64,000 bases of DNA from positions 1 to 64,000 of the forward strand of contig NZ_VKAB01000015.1 in the NCBI RefSeq assembly GCF_009769385.1, given 5' to 3'. This document shows, one piece after another, positions 50,644-59,800 of this stretch (positions are counted from its first letter, which is position 1; every line of letters begins with the position of its first letter). A model generated the notes under the pieces. The model worked only from the letters and a program-made list of their open reading frames with translations. It had not been told where the DNA came from and made no database searches. The stretch is from Saccharothrix deserti. Its GTDB lineage: Bacteria; Actinomycetota; Actinomycetes; Mycobacteriales; Pseudonocardiaceae. The position numbers and the translations under genes were made by a program.

Positions 50644-50689
50644 GTGGTGGCCAGGGGCGGGGTCGAACCGCCGACCTACCGCTTTTCAG
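50644..50689. other. attR: 46-bp attachment repeat in tRNA-Phe
   Basis: Identical to 42002-42047. It covers the 3' half of the intact tRNA-Phe gene from the anticodon stem to one base past CCA. The differing flanks (attL TTCTCGGG, attR GCGGTCGC) set the right border of the identity block. Confidence 0.92.
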
Positions 50690-50721
50690 GCGGTCGCTCG
50701 TACCAACTGAGCTACCTGGCC
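50645..50721 (-). tRNA. tRNA-Phe (GAA)
   Basis: Reads GGCCAGG on the acceptor, GCTC/GAGC D-stem, the anticodon loop CTGAAAA with GAA, GGCGG TTCGACC CCGCC T-arm, and ends with an encoded CCA (77 nt with CCA). All stems pair. Its 3' half is the attachment site of the element, so integration keeps the gene whole. Confidence 0.96.
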
Positions 50722-50756
50722 AGGTAGCGGCTCGACCAACCGGCCGAACTGCCTTG

Positions 50757-50830
50757 CGACCCAGACGGGACTCGAACCCGCGACCTTCGCCGTGACAGGG
50801 CGACGCGCTAACCAACTGCGCCACTGGGCC
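50757..50830 (-). tRNA. tRNA-Asp (GTC)
   Basis: A 74-nt cloverleaf: acceptor GGCCCAG/CTGGGTC, anticodon loop CTGTCAC with GTC, T-loop TTCGAGT. The CCA is not encoded. It lies 35 bp from tRNA-Phe in the same direction. Confidence 0.95.
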
Positions 50831-50871
50831 TTGCACTACTGCCTTGCCGTACCTCTGCACACTGTACTGCG

Positions 50872-50944
50872 TGCCCCCAACGGGATTCGAACCCGCGCTA
50901 CCGCCTTGAAAGGGCGGGGTCCTAGGCCGCTAGACGATGGGGAC
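50872..50944 (-). tRNA. tRNA-Glu (TTC)
   Basis: A 73-nt cloverleaf: acceptor GTCCCCA/TGGGGGC (one T-G pair), anticodon loop CTTTCAA with TTC, T-loop TTCGAAT. No encoded CCA. First gene of the three-tRNA cluster read leftward. Confidence 0.95.
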
Positions 50945-51171
50945 CTAGTTCCTCCGGCAGCCCTTGGGCCACCTTCTTCCCAGGCCCTCCACGCTGTCCG
51001 GTGGAAGCATCGTAAGCATAGGGCACGAGTGTCCACACCTCCAAAACGGGGGTGGCACAAGTTGTTGACCTGCGATTCCACCCTCGTTCGCGGCGGTTCA
51101 CCCGTACGTCGGAGCCGCGGTTGGGGCCACGGCGGGCGCCACGGTGGGAGCCAACGCCGTCACGACCGCCG

Positions 51172-51900
51172 TCACAGCGCGAGCAGGCGGTCGGCGAACT
51201 CGGCGCGTTCGGCGTCGGAGAGCACGGCCAGCGCCTCGTCGAACCGGTCGTCGGTCAGCTGCTCGGCCTGCCGCCACCGCGCCTCCAGGTCCGGACGCCC
51301 CGCCACGGACGCCAGCAGCGCCTCGGCGTCGTCGGGACGCCACCCGGTGCGCTGGAGCCGACCACGGCCGCCACCGGGGTCCAGCACCACGGCCTGGGTC
51401 ACGCTCAGCCCCACGGCGCGCAGTGCGGCGAAGTGCAGGCCGCCACGCAGCTCGCGCAGCACCATCAGGGCGTGGCCGAGTTGCGCGGGACCGTCCTCGG
51501 GACGTGCCGCGTCGCGCCAGCCCCGGAAGAGCGGCAACGCGGAGGCGTCCGCGCCGTCGGCCACGGCGAAGCCGAGCTTGGCGAGCCGTTCGGGCTCGGT
51601 CACCGCGCCGAGGTGGTTGCGCGACCAGTCCCAGCACGCACCCAGGTACGCGTCGATCGCGCGGTCGGCCGGGAACGAGCGCACTAGCGCCAGCTCGACC
51701 AGCCACTCGGGGAAGATGCCGATCACGGACGCCACGACGCCCGGCGACGGGTTGCCGAGCACGGCGGTGCGCCCGCGGAAGTAGAGCGTGCGCGGTGGCA
51801 GGCCGACGGCCTCCTCACGTGCCACCAGTTCGGGCGACACCATGAACAACCCGCCGAGCCTGACCAGCGGTTCCCTGGTCCGTTCTGCAGTGGACACCAT
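51172..51900 (-). CDS. SCO6745-family protein
   Basis: A 242-residue helical protein of the actinomycete SCO6745 family. It includes YFRGRTAVLGNPSPGVVASV near 40-60, a central HALMVLRELRGGLHFAALRA, and a C-terminal DDRFDEALAVLSDAERAEFA. Function is unknown; it is predicted to resemble a winged-helix or MDMPI-like helical fold and has no signal peptide. A second start codon lies one codon inside (GTG 51897). Confidence 0.75.
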   Translation of the reverse strand: MVSTAERTREPLVRLGGLFMVSPELVAREEAVGLPPRTLYFRGRTAVLGNPSPGVVASVIGIFPEWLVELALVRSFPADRAIDAYLGACWDWSRNHLGAVTEPERLAKLGFAVADGADASALPLFRGWRDAARPEDGPAQLGHALMVLRELRGGLHFAALRAVGLSVTQAVVLDPGGGRGRLQRTGWRPDDAEALLASVAGRPDLEARWRQAEQLTDDRFDEALAVLSDAERAEFADRLLAL

Positions 51901-52053
51901 TCAATAACAGTGTCACAGAACCTCGGCCGCCGGCAACCATGAAGGCAGCGCGAAGTCCGCGGCTCCGGTGCGGCGCGGCGGTGAACCGCTCGACGTGCTT
52001 GGCGAAGTCGGCCCCTCCGAGACGGGTCTCGGAGGGGCCGCAGGCTGCGCGTC

Positions 52054-52299
52054 CTACCGCTGCACGGGCGGCGCGCCCCCGTCCTCGCCCGGTGACAACC
52101 CGAGCATGTCGAGCAGCAACCGGCAGTCCTCGGCACTGGTGGCACCCCGCGCCACCGACAGCCGAGCCCGGTGCACCTGCTCGTCCGAGATCCGCGATGG
52201 TTCACCCGTCCGCTGGGTCGGCACCCCACCGCCGCCCGGCCTGGACATCGTGTCGTCCTGGTTCCACAGGAACTGACGCACTTCTAGGGACCCGCTCAT
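52054..52299 (-). CDS. Small conserved-looking hypothetical protein, 81 aa
   Basis: Starts MSGSLEVRQFLWNQDDT and ends in LSVARGATSAEDCRLLLDML then LGLSPGED. A good ribosome site (GGGGAGG 5-10 bp before ATG 52299) and the helical C-terminal repeat-like motif support a real gene. Function unknown. It is followed by about 150 bp without features before the SCO6745-family gene. Confidence 0.55.
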   Translation of the reverse strand: MSGSLEVRQFLWNQDDTMSRPGGGGVPTQRTGEPSRISDEQVHRARLSVARGATSAEDCRLLLDMLGLSPGEDGGAPPVQR

Positions 52300-52463
52300 G
52301 ACGCCTCCCCGACTTGAGGTTGGCGCGAGGCTAAGCGAGCCCGTCGAATCGCCGCAGCCCCCCGGAGAGTGATTCAGGTGCAACTGTGCGTCACTTTCCG
52401 TGTAGGCCACTTGGTGTCAAGCGCCTCGTGATGTGCTTGACGCGAACGAGGAGGGTGCAACCC

Positions 52464-52913
52464 ATGACCGAACCGGTACCGGGGCAGACGCCGGAACCAG
52501 CGGTGGCGGACGCCGCGACCGCGACACCGCCGGCAGACCGGCACGTGACGGAACAGCAGCCGAGCGGGGCGCCGGAGCCGGACGTCACGGCCACCGAGCC
52601 GCCCGAGCAGTCCGACCCGTCCGAGCCGTCCAAGGCCGCCGAGCAGTCCGAGCAGTCCGAGGGCGCCGAGCAGTCCGAGCCGTCCGAAGGCGCCGAACCA
52701 CCGGCCGCCGAACCCGCCGCGGCGGCGGTGAACCCGCAGGAACTGTTCGGCAGCCTCTCGCTGACCGCCATCGAGGCGGACATCGACCGGTTGATGAACG
52801 ACAAGATGAGCCAGCTCGACGGCATGCTCGCGGGCTTGGAGGAACTGGTGCAGAAGCTGGAGGGCGAGATCACCAGCCTGGAGACCCCACCCGACGACAC
52901 GCCTACCCCATAG
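52464..52913 (+). CDS. Acidic low-complexity protein with coiled-coil end
   Basis: A 149-residue protein. The first 85 residues are Pro/Glu/Ala/Ser-rich with tandem EQSEPSEGAE units (DNA repeats of GAGCAGTCCGAG type). The last 60 are helical: NPQELFGSLSLTAIEADIDR then LMNDKMSQLDGMLAGLEELV, a coiled coil. It has a strong ribosome site (GAGGAGGG). No signal peptide or membrane helix. It may be an oligomeric cytosolic scaffold; no family recognised. Confidence 0.6.
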   Translation: MTEPVPGQTPEPAVADAATATPPADRHVTEQQPSGAPEPDVTATEPPEQSDPSEPSKAAEQSEQSEGAEQSEPSEGAEPPAAEPAAAAVNPQELFGSLSLTAIEADIDRLMNDKMSQLDGMLAGLEELVQKLEGEITSLETPPDDTPTP

Positions 52914-53194
52914 GGGTATCACCGCCGGCGCGGCCCGACGTGCCGCAGACGTGCCACAACGTGGCTGGGCAGGGGTTCTCGCATCGGCTACCTGAAGATT
53001 TCGGGTCAACCCACTCCCCAGGCCCACGTGCGCGTGCAACAATCCGAATTGCTGACACACCCCCGGTCAGCGCCTGTGGAGATCCCCTCCGGCCCCCGCG
53101 TTCCTCCCCCTGGCGCGGGGGCCTCTCCATGCACAGATCTGTGACCCAGACCACACTTTGACCGGCTCCGCAATCCAACCGTTATCGTGGCGCG

Positions 53195-53503
53195 GTGGCT
53201 CTTGGATCCCTTGGACGGTCGAAGTCGGGCAAGCACCGCCCGCCCGCGAATGAACTGGAAGAAGCTCAGCCCGACGAGGAGCTGACGTCCTACCTGGCGG
53301 CTCTCGCGCCGGAGACCGCGGACGCGGAGACGACTGCCGGCACCAGCTTCGGCAACGCGCAGGTCTACCAGCTCCGCCTCCAGCTGATGGCGAACGAGCA
53401 GCTGAAGGAACTGGCCGCCGAGCGGCAGACGTCCCCCCAGGCGCTGGCCACCGAGTGGGTCATGCAGCGACTGGAGTGGGAAGCCCGCCAGAGCGGCTTC
53501 TAG
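53195..53503 (+). CDS. Hypothetical protein, 102 aa
   Basis: A small basic-then-acidic protein: GSLGRSKSGKHRPPA start, an acidic middle (EEAQPDEELTSYLAALAPE) and a helical end QLMANEQLKELAAERQTSPQ with ALATEWVMQRLEWEA, which resembles ribbon-helix-helix or antitoxin-like tails but lacks a clear fold signature. GTG start. A bidirectional terminator follows. Function not assigned. Confidence 0.6.
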   Translation: MALGSLGRSKSGKHRPPANELEEAQPDEELTSYLAALAPETADAETTAGTSFGNAQVYQLRLQLMANEQLKELAAERQTSPQALATEWVMQRLEWEARQSGF

Positions 53504-53550
53504 CACCACGCAACGACATGCGGCGCTTCCGCACTGCGGCGCTACAGCAC

Positions 53551-53589
53551 GAAGCAGGCCCCCGACCCATCAGGTCGGGGGCCTGCTTC
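53551..53589. terminator. Bidirectional terminator
   Basis: GAAGCAGGCCCCCGACC and its complement form an almost perfect 18-bp stem with a TCA-type loop between two convergent genes (53195-53503 and the cold-shock gene). Confidence 0.88.
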
Positions 53590-53625
53590 GTGGAGCGACG
53601 TTGTGAGCTGAACGATCAGGAGCGA

Positions 53626-53829
53626 TCAGACCTTGCGCACGTTCTGGGCCTGCGGACCCTTGGTGCCCTGGCCGATCTCGAACTCGACCCGTTGGTTCTC
53701 CTCCAGGGTGCGGAACCCCTGACCCTGGATCTCCGAGTAGTGCACGAAGACGTCCGGCCCGCCGTTCTCCTGGGCGATGAAGCCGAAGCCCTTCTCGGAG
53801 TTGAACCACTTGACAGTGCCCAGTGCCAT
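53626..53829 (-). CDS. Cold-shock protein (CspA family)
   Basis: A 67-residue OB-fold RNA chaperone. RNP1 KGFGFI and RNP2 VFVHYSEI are intact, with [15 protein letters not shown] at the start and KGPQAQNV at the end. It melts RNA structure in cold or stationary phase. GGAGG precedes ATG 53829 by 7 bp. The ~170-bp stretch upstream would be a long leader if transcribed from near 54000, as usual for csp genes. Confidence 0.95.
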   Translation of the reverse strand: MALGTVKWFNSEKGFGFIAQENGGPDVFVHYSEIQGQGFRTLEENQRVEFEIGQGTKGPQAQNVRKV

Positions 53830-54044
53830 GTACCTGCCTCCATCGCAGGGAAGCTTGGGGCTGCACCGTGCAGCCCCGGCCGTCCCGGGGCGTTTCCCCC
53901 GACAACCTTCAGCGGGGGACGGCACGCCCGCGTGTCGTTCCGCGAGCGTGAGACACGAACACAGAAACCACGGCCTGCGTGGGCGAGCGTATCGGTTGGC
54001 CACGTCCAGCACTACCACTCCGAAGCCATTGGTCAACCGGCGGT

Positions 54045-54872
54045 CTACTTCTCGGTCACCTCGGGTGGGTCCGGCAGTTGCACGCCCGCCTGTCCGATGT
54101 TCCGCTCCAACGCGGCCCGCCATTCGCCGGAGCCGACCATCTTCTCGATTGCCGCGCTGACGTCCGCCCGGCCATCGCTGTCGTTCTTGGCCAGGCCGAT
54201 GCCGTACTTCTCGGTGGTGAACGGCTTGCCGACCACCTTCAGCAGCTCGGGGTTCTCGGCGACGTACCCGGCGAGGATCACCTCGTCGGTGGTCACCGCG
54301 TCGACGTTGTCCGCCAGCAGCGCGATGACGCAGTCGGAGTACTGGCCGTACTCGACCAGCTCCACGTCCTGGGCGAACTGATCCTTGACCTTCTGCGCGG
54401 ACGTCGAGCCGGCGACCGAGCACAGCTTCTTGCCGTTCAACGTCTCCGGGCCGGTGATCTCCTCGTCGGTGTAGCGCACCAGCACGCCCTGACCGGTCTG
54501 GAAGTACGGGCCGGCGAAGGACACCTGCTCCTTGCGCTTGTCGGTGATCGAGTAGGTGGCGACGACGAAGTCCACCTCGCCGGACTCGATCAGCTTCTCC
54601 CGGTCGGCGGATCGCGCCTCGCGCCAGGTGATGCCGGAGTCCTCGACGCCGAACTGCGCCGCCACGTACTTGGCCACGTCCACGTCGAAGCCGACGAACT
54701 TGCCGTCGAGCCTGCGCTGCCCCAGGCCCGGCTGGTCGAACCGGATGCCGATGGTCAGCTCGCCGTCATCGGCCTTGCCTGCCAGGGTGTCGTCGCTCGC
54801 GCCGCCGCACGCGGTGGTGAAGGACAGTGCCGTCACCAGCGCGGTCGCGGGCAGCAGTGTTCGGAACAGCAT
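54045..54872 (-). CDS. Glutamate-type solute-binding lipoprotein
   Basis: A 275-residue family 3 extracellular solute-binding protein. Signal and lipobox TTAC (Cys22), then [41 protein letters not shown] and [12 protein letters not shown], closest to GluB (glutamate) and other polar amino-acid binders. Full length. No permease or ATPase gene is adjacent, so it must work with a transporter elsewhere. The 5' start is ATG 54872. Confidence 0.88.
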   Translation of the reverse strand: MLFRTLLPATALVTALSFTTACGGASDDTLAGKADDGELTIGIRFDQPGLGQRRLDGKFVGFDVDVAKYVAAQFGVEDSGITWREARSADREKLIESGEVDFVVATYSITDKRKEQVSFAGPYFQTGQGVLVRYTDEEITGPETLNGKKLCSVAGSTSAQKVKDQFAQDVELVEYGQYSDCVIALLADNVDAVTTDEVILAGYVAENPELLKVVGKPFTTEKYGIGLAKNDSDGRADVSAAIEKMVGSGEWRAALERNIGQAGVQLPDPPEVTEK

Positions 54873-55111
54873 GAGCTGCGAACCTCTCGGGGTGCTCGGG
54901 GAGGCGGCGCGGATCGACGCGCCGGACGTTGTTCATGCTAAGCAAGCCGAGAGGGGCCACCGGTGCGATAAAGGTCGCAGTGGTCCACTCCACTACGCCT
55001 TTCAGCGCAATCGGGGCTGTGAGCCGTACGACTGTCCTGTTAGCGGTGTGCTGCAGGTCCTACCAGGTGCTACCAGGTCCTGTGCCGGGTCCTGCCGGGT
55101 CCTGTCGAGTC
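54873..55111. other. 239-bp gap between the MpaB gene and the binding protein
   Basis: No gene. A run of CCTACCAGGTCCTGTGCCGG-type repeats (55057-55120) lies just past the MpaB-family stop and may aid termination. The binding-protein promoter should lie near 54900-55000. Confidence 0.5.
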
Positions 55112-55951
55112 CTACGAGGGCAGGAGTGACCGCCTGGGCGCCACGCGGAGGCCCAGTCGGCGGATGGCCTTGTTCACGTGCCCGTCGGGCACAACGCCCC
55201 AGCGGATCGGCGCGGGCACCAGCAGGGCGGCGGTCCGGACGGCGCGCAGCAGGGCGGTGGCGGCCGGTTCGGGGTACGGGCGGTGGCCGTGCAGGGCGAT
55301 GGCCCACTGGGGCTGCACGGAGTACGCCAGGTGGCCGAGCAGCGGCTCGTAGGCGTCCAGGCCGAGGCGCAGCACGCCGTCGACGGGCGGGCGGTGCAGG
55401 AACCGGTACACCACCTCGGAGTCCGCGGTGCGCTTCAGCTCGGGGAGCGTGGCGGCGAAGTAGTCGGCCATCCCGCGGGTGCTGCCGGGCACCTCGTCCT
55501 CGTTCAGGCCGACCAGGGCGGCGGTACGGCGTTGCTCGTCGTAGTAGCGGTCGGCCTGGGCGTCGGTGAGCCGGTAGCCGGCGCGGCGGAGCACGGTGAG
55601 GAAGCAGTGGACTTCGGCGCAGTGCACCCACAGCAGCAGTTCGGGGTCGTCGATGCGGAAGGTCTTGCCGGTGGCGTCCTTGCCGCGCAGGGTGCGGTGC
55701 ACGCGGCGGACCCTTGCCGCGGCGTGTTCGACCTCCTCGGTCGAGCCGTAGCTGACGGTGCCGACGAAGTTCGCGGTGCGGAGCAGCCTGCCGAGGGGGT
55801 CTTCCTGGAAGTTGGAGTTCTGCACCACGGCGGCGACGGCGCGCGGGTGCAGTGCCTGCAGGTAGAGGCTGGCGATGCCGGCGACCCACATGGCCGGGTC
55901 GGCGTGCAGCTGCCAGGTCACCGTTCCCGGTCCGAGCAACCCGACGTCCAT
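55112..55951 (-). CDS. MpaB-family oxygenase (DUF2236)
   Basis: A 279-residue protein of the DUF2236/MpaB family, which binds haem and includes latex-clearing (rubber) oxygenases. Motifs: LQALHPRAVAAVVQNSNF (about 31-48), GRLLRTANFVGTVSYGS, LLLWVHCAEVHCFLTVLRRA (haem-side histidines) and RTAALVGLNEDEVPGSTRGM. Its own substrate is unknown. No signal peptide. ATG start at 55951. Confidence 0.85.
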   Translation of the reverse strand: MDVGLLGPGTVTWQLHADPAMWVAGIASLYLQALHPRAVAAVVQNSNFQEDPLGRLLRTANFVGTVSYGSTEEVEHAAARVRRVHRTLRGKDATGKTFRIDDPELLLWVHCAEVHCFLTVLRRAGYRLTDAQADRYYDEQRRTAALVGLNEDEVPGSTRGMADYFAATLPELKRTADSEVVYRFLHRPPVDGVLRLGLDAYEPLLGHLAYSVQPQWAIALHGHRPYPEPAATALLRAVRTAALLVPAPIRWGVVPDGHVNKAIRRLGLRVAPRRSLLPS

Positions 55952-56079
55952 CGCCCGATCGTGTCACGCGCGTAGGGCGGCGTCACCCCGTCGACCTGCC
56001 GGAATGGCTGGGCCCGTAACGCCTTTACCGGCGTAAACGATTCCACGTGACACCGTGGAGCGTCGGAGCTGGTGCAGGG

Positions 56080-56607
56080 ATGAGCAGTGGCAGAAGCGTC
56101 GCCTTGGCCGGAGTAGCGCTGTTACTCGCGACCGGCACGCTGGTGACGGTCGCGATGACGGCCAACGAGCCGCGTCCGGTCGACGTGCGGCGGGTCGATG
56201 CGAGCCCGGCGGAGCCTGGTGTGCTCAGCGCCACCTACACCACCACGATCGAGGCGGCGCGGTCCACAACGCCCGTCGTGGTCTTCACCCCTACGTCGCC
56301 GCGGCCCGCCCCGCTGCCGCCGTCGGCCGTCACCACGACGACAACGACAACGACCGAGCCGCCGCCTCCGTCGTCCAGCGCCCCGGAGAGCACGACGCCC
56401 TCGTCCTCCCGGCCTCCGTGGGGCGAGAACTGCGACCACGCCTACGTGACCGATGGCGTGTGCGTGCCGTGGCGTTTCCCGCACGGGGTGTGGCAGCTGT
56501 GCGAGTGGCTGCACGACCAAGGCGTCACCCACATCGTGGTGGAGGGCTGGGACCGCCACCACTTGGACCTCGACCGCGACGGCATCGCCTGCGAACGCGC
56601 CGACTGA
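56080..56607 (+). CDS. Excalibur-domain secreted protein
   Basis: A 175-residue protein: a membrane-spanning signal (SVALAGVALLLATGTLVTVA), a Thr/Pro/Ser-rich linker (VTTTTTTTTEPPPPSSSAPE), then a Cys-containing domain (GENCDHAYVTDGVCVPW, WQLCEW) and the Excalibur calcium-binding end DLDRDGIACE. Such proteins are exported and anchored or released at the cell surface. ATG 56080 is used; a GTG at 56047 is also open. Confidence 0.8.
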   Translation: MSSGRSVALAGVALLLATGTLVTVAMTANEPRPVDVRRVDASPAEPGVLSATYTTTIEAARSTTPVVVFTPTSPRPAPLPPSAVTTTTTTTTEPPPPSSSAPESTTPSSSRPPWGENCDHAYVTDGVCVPWRFPHGVWQLCEWLHDQGVTHIVVEGWDRHHLDLDRDGIACERAD

Positions 56608-56815
56608 CGCACCCGAGCGTCGAATTCAGGTGTTCCGAACGTAGGACACACCGCGCCTGAACGTAGGACACACCGCACGCGAAGGTTCGACTCTCGGGAC
56701 CTGAGTGTTCGACTCTCGCGAGAGTCGAACGTTCGCGTAGCGAGAGTCGAACACTCAAGTGCGGTGTGTCCTACGTTCAGGACGGGTGTGTCCTACGTTC
56801 GGGATGCGTGTGTCC
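56608..56815. repeat. Intergenic palindrome element, copy 3
   Basis: A 24-bp perfect palindrome (56707-56730, GTTCGACTCTCG and complement) is flanked by GAACGTAGGACACACCGCG-type units on the left (two copies) and three GTGTGTCCTACGTTC-type units on the right. It lies between two convergent genes. The words match those at 14.2 and 27.3 kb. Confidence 0.82.
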
Positions 56816-59800
56816 TACTTCTGGTCGGCTAGGCGGTCCAGGGCGCCGCCTACGCGGTCGGTCAGGAGGGCCACGGCGCCCACGGCTCGGCTCATCGGGT
56901 CGTCGGTCGAGCCGCCCAGGGCTTGGGCGCGGACGTAGGCGGCTTTCACCTCGGACCAGCGGGCGGCTTGGGTCGGGGTGAGGGTGCCGCGGAGTTCGGC
57001 CAGTTTGAGGAGGTTGGCCTCGGCGCCGGAGGTCAGGGTCTGCGCCTCGCCCACGTAGTGGTCGTCGATGACGGCGGCCAGTTCGGCGTCGTTCATCACC
57101 GGCACGACCTTCTCCGCCAGCTTGTTCATGTTCCGGTAGGAGCCCTGCAGCTGGAACGGCGGCTCGACGCGCGAGGCGTCCGACTGGGCGGCCGAGGCGA
57201 TGTACGCCTGGTTGTTCGCCAGCACGACCTCCTGCACGCGCACCAACTTCCGCAGCACGGACAGCACCTGCTCCAGCTCCACCGACGTGTAGGGGTGCGT
57301 GAGCCGGTCGGCCCGCACGTCCTCACCACGCGCCATCCGCACCAGCAGCTCGATGTCACCCCGGTCACGCGTGGACAGCGGCGCGAGCACCGGGTTCGAC
57401 GTCAGCGCGTTCTCGATGTAGCTCAACGCGAACAGGTCCTCGCGCCCGGACAGCACGTCACCCAGGTTCCACACGTCGGCACGGTTGGCGAGCATGTCGG
57501 GGATGCGGAACCGCTGCCCGGACTCGGTGTACGGGTTGCCGGCCATGCACACCGCGAACCGCTTGCCCCGCAGGTCGTAAGTGCGCGTGCCGCCGTCCCA
57601 CACGCCTTCCATCCGCCGCTGCGCGTCGCACAGCGAGATGAACTTCTGCAACAGCTCCGGTGACGTGTGCTGGATGTCGTCGAGGTACAGCAGCACGTTG
57701 TTGCCGGCCTCCAGCGCGAACGAGATCTTCTCGACCTCCTGCCGCGCGGTGGCGTTCGGCGCGTCCGCCGGGTCGACCGACGTCACGTCGTGCCCCAGCG
57801 ACGGCCCGTTGACCTTGACGAACACCAGGCCGAGCCGGTTGGCCACGTACTCCATCAACGTCGTCTTGCCGTAGCCGGGCGGTGAGATGAGCAGCAGCAG
57901 GCCCATCTGGTCGGTGCGCTTGCCGTCACCCGCCGCGCCGAGCTGCTTGGCCAGGTTGTCGCCGATCAGCGGCAGGTACACCTCGTCCAGCAGCCGGTTG
58001 CGGACGAACGCGCTCATCACCTTCGGCTGGTACTCGTCCAGCCTCAGCCGCGCGCGCTCAAGAGCCACGACCTCGTTGCGCCGCCGTTGATACGCCCGGA
58101 ACGCGGGCACGCGCTCCTCCCGGAACACCCGCGTCCGCGTCAGCAGCTCGTCCAGCCGGAACGTCAACGTCCGGTCCACCACGCGCGGGTGCGTGCCGAG
58201 CAGACCGTCCACAGTGGCCGAGAGCTGCGCCGACGACTCGTGCCGGGGCAGGTCCCGGCACAGCTCCAACGCCACCGCCTCCGGCAGGTCGGGTTCTGCA
58301 CCCCCTGATTCGGCTCGACCACCCAGGAACGCCTCGTACCAGCCCTCCACCAGCCGCCGCCGCACCGCGAGGTCGCTGAACGCCCGCAGGTCCTCGTCGA
58401 ACTCCTTGCGCCCGCCCAACGCCCGGTGGAACGCGTCCACCAGAGCGCGCGCTCCGGCGCTCGTGGCGAACCCGAACGGCGAGCTGCACAACTCCTCGAA
58501 CAGGTACTCGCCCGCCAACGGATCGCCCGCCAACGACGACAGCTCCGCGCACAGCTCGTCGATGGCCGCCGTGTGCCCGAACGCCGCCCGCGCCCGCCCC
58601 AACGACGCCGCCCGCCGCGACCACTGCGCCCGCGCGTCCCCGTCGGCCGAAGCCCAGAACAACTGCGCCGCAGCCCGCGCGCCCGGCGGATAACGCAGCA
58701 CACCGGCACCCGCGTGCAGCCGCAGCAGCACGTCCAGGATCCGTGCCGCGTCGTGGTCGTGCACGCCCCGCTCGTACCCCTCGTCCAGCCGCGACTCCGC
58801 GACCTGGCGCACCAGGTCGGGCAACCGGTCCTCGGTGACGGCGGCGTGCAGCCCGTCCAACGGGTGGGTGGCCAGGATCGACGCGGCCAGGTGCTCGGCC
58901 CGGTACACCTCGGCGGTCTCCGACACCAGCAGCTGGTCCCAGAACGGCTTGGTGTCCGCGAACCCCGGGTCGCGCACGGGCGTGCGGAAATCAGTGCCGG
59001 TGATGGCGAACGACAGACCGCCGTCCTTCGGCACCAGCGTCAGGTCCACCGGCTGGGTGTTCACCGCGAACCGGTGCCTGCCGAGCCGGATCGTGTCGCC
59101 GTCGAACAGGTCCTGCCGGTCGCGCAGCGAGCGACCCGCCTCCTGCCGCGCGGCCAGCACCCGGCCGTCCAGTTCCTCGGCCCGCACCTGGTCGCCCAGC
59201 GAACGCAGCTCGTCCGCCACCGACCTGATCTTGGCCACCATCGGGTCGGCCGCGAAGTAGGTGTTGACCTCGTCCAACGACGCCAGCGACGCCACCCGCC
59301 TGGTCACGCTCACCAGGATCCGGTCGGCGGACGAGGCGAGCCGGTCGGCGCGGCGGGCCCGGTCGTCCAGCAACGCCTGCTTGCGCGACGAGAACGCCTC
59401 GTAGACGTCGGTCCGCTTGTCGCCGAGCTGGGTCAGGAAGTCGTCGAACTCACCGAACCTCGACTCCAGGTTCTCCAGTTGCAGCAGCAGCCGGCCCAGC
59501 TGCTCGTCGCACCGCTGCGGGGTGTCCGCGACCGCCAACGCGCCGGTGATCGCCTGCCCCAGCAACGCGAACTCGGCGGCGAACTCGGCCCGGCCCTCGG
59601 TGGCCAGCAGGGCGCGCCTGCGACCGTCCACCGTCGCCCGAGCCCGGTTCAGCCCGCCCAGCACCTCGCCGATGCGTTCCAGGATCGACGTGCGCACGGT
59701 GGCGTCCGCGATGTCGAGCGAGCCGACGACCTCGGTCAACACCTCCAGCCCGCGTTGCTGCTCGCCCAGCTCCTCGACCACCGGCACGGCCTCGGCGACC

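Larger units (their letters stand above)
42002..50689. mobile_element. Integrative element in tRNA-Phe (~8.7 kb)
   Basis: Bounded by the 46-bp attL and attR repeats, with a tyrosine integrase and a small Xis-like gene at the attR end. In order it carries HAD hydrolase and GntR (leftward), then rightward a helix-turn-helix protein, three small proteins, a DUF3987 ATPase, Xis and Int. The layout resembles actinomycete integrative and conjugative elements (pSAM2-like AICEs), but there is no TraB/FtsK-type translocase, no Spd genes and no classical RepSA. It may be a mobilisable or satellite-like element, or one that moves by integration and replication only. The left part (42.9-44.4 kb) has clearly lower GC than the rest. 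Confidence 0.88.

Noticed and set aside
42002..50689. Complete conjugative AICE
   Set aside because: I looked for an FtsK/SpoIIIE-type TraB with Walker motifs and for Spd-like membrane proteins; none of the genes fits, so I call it an integrative element only.
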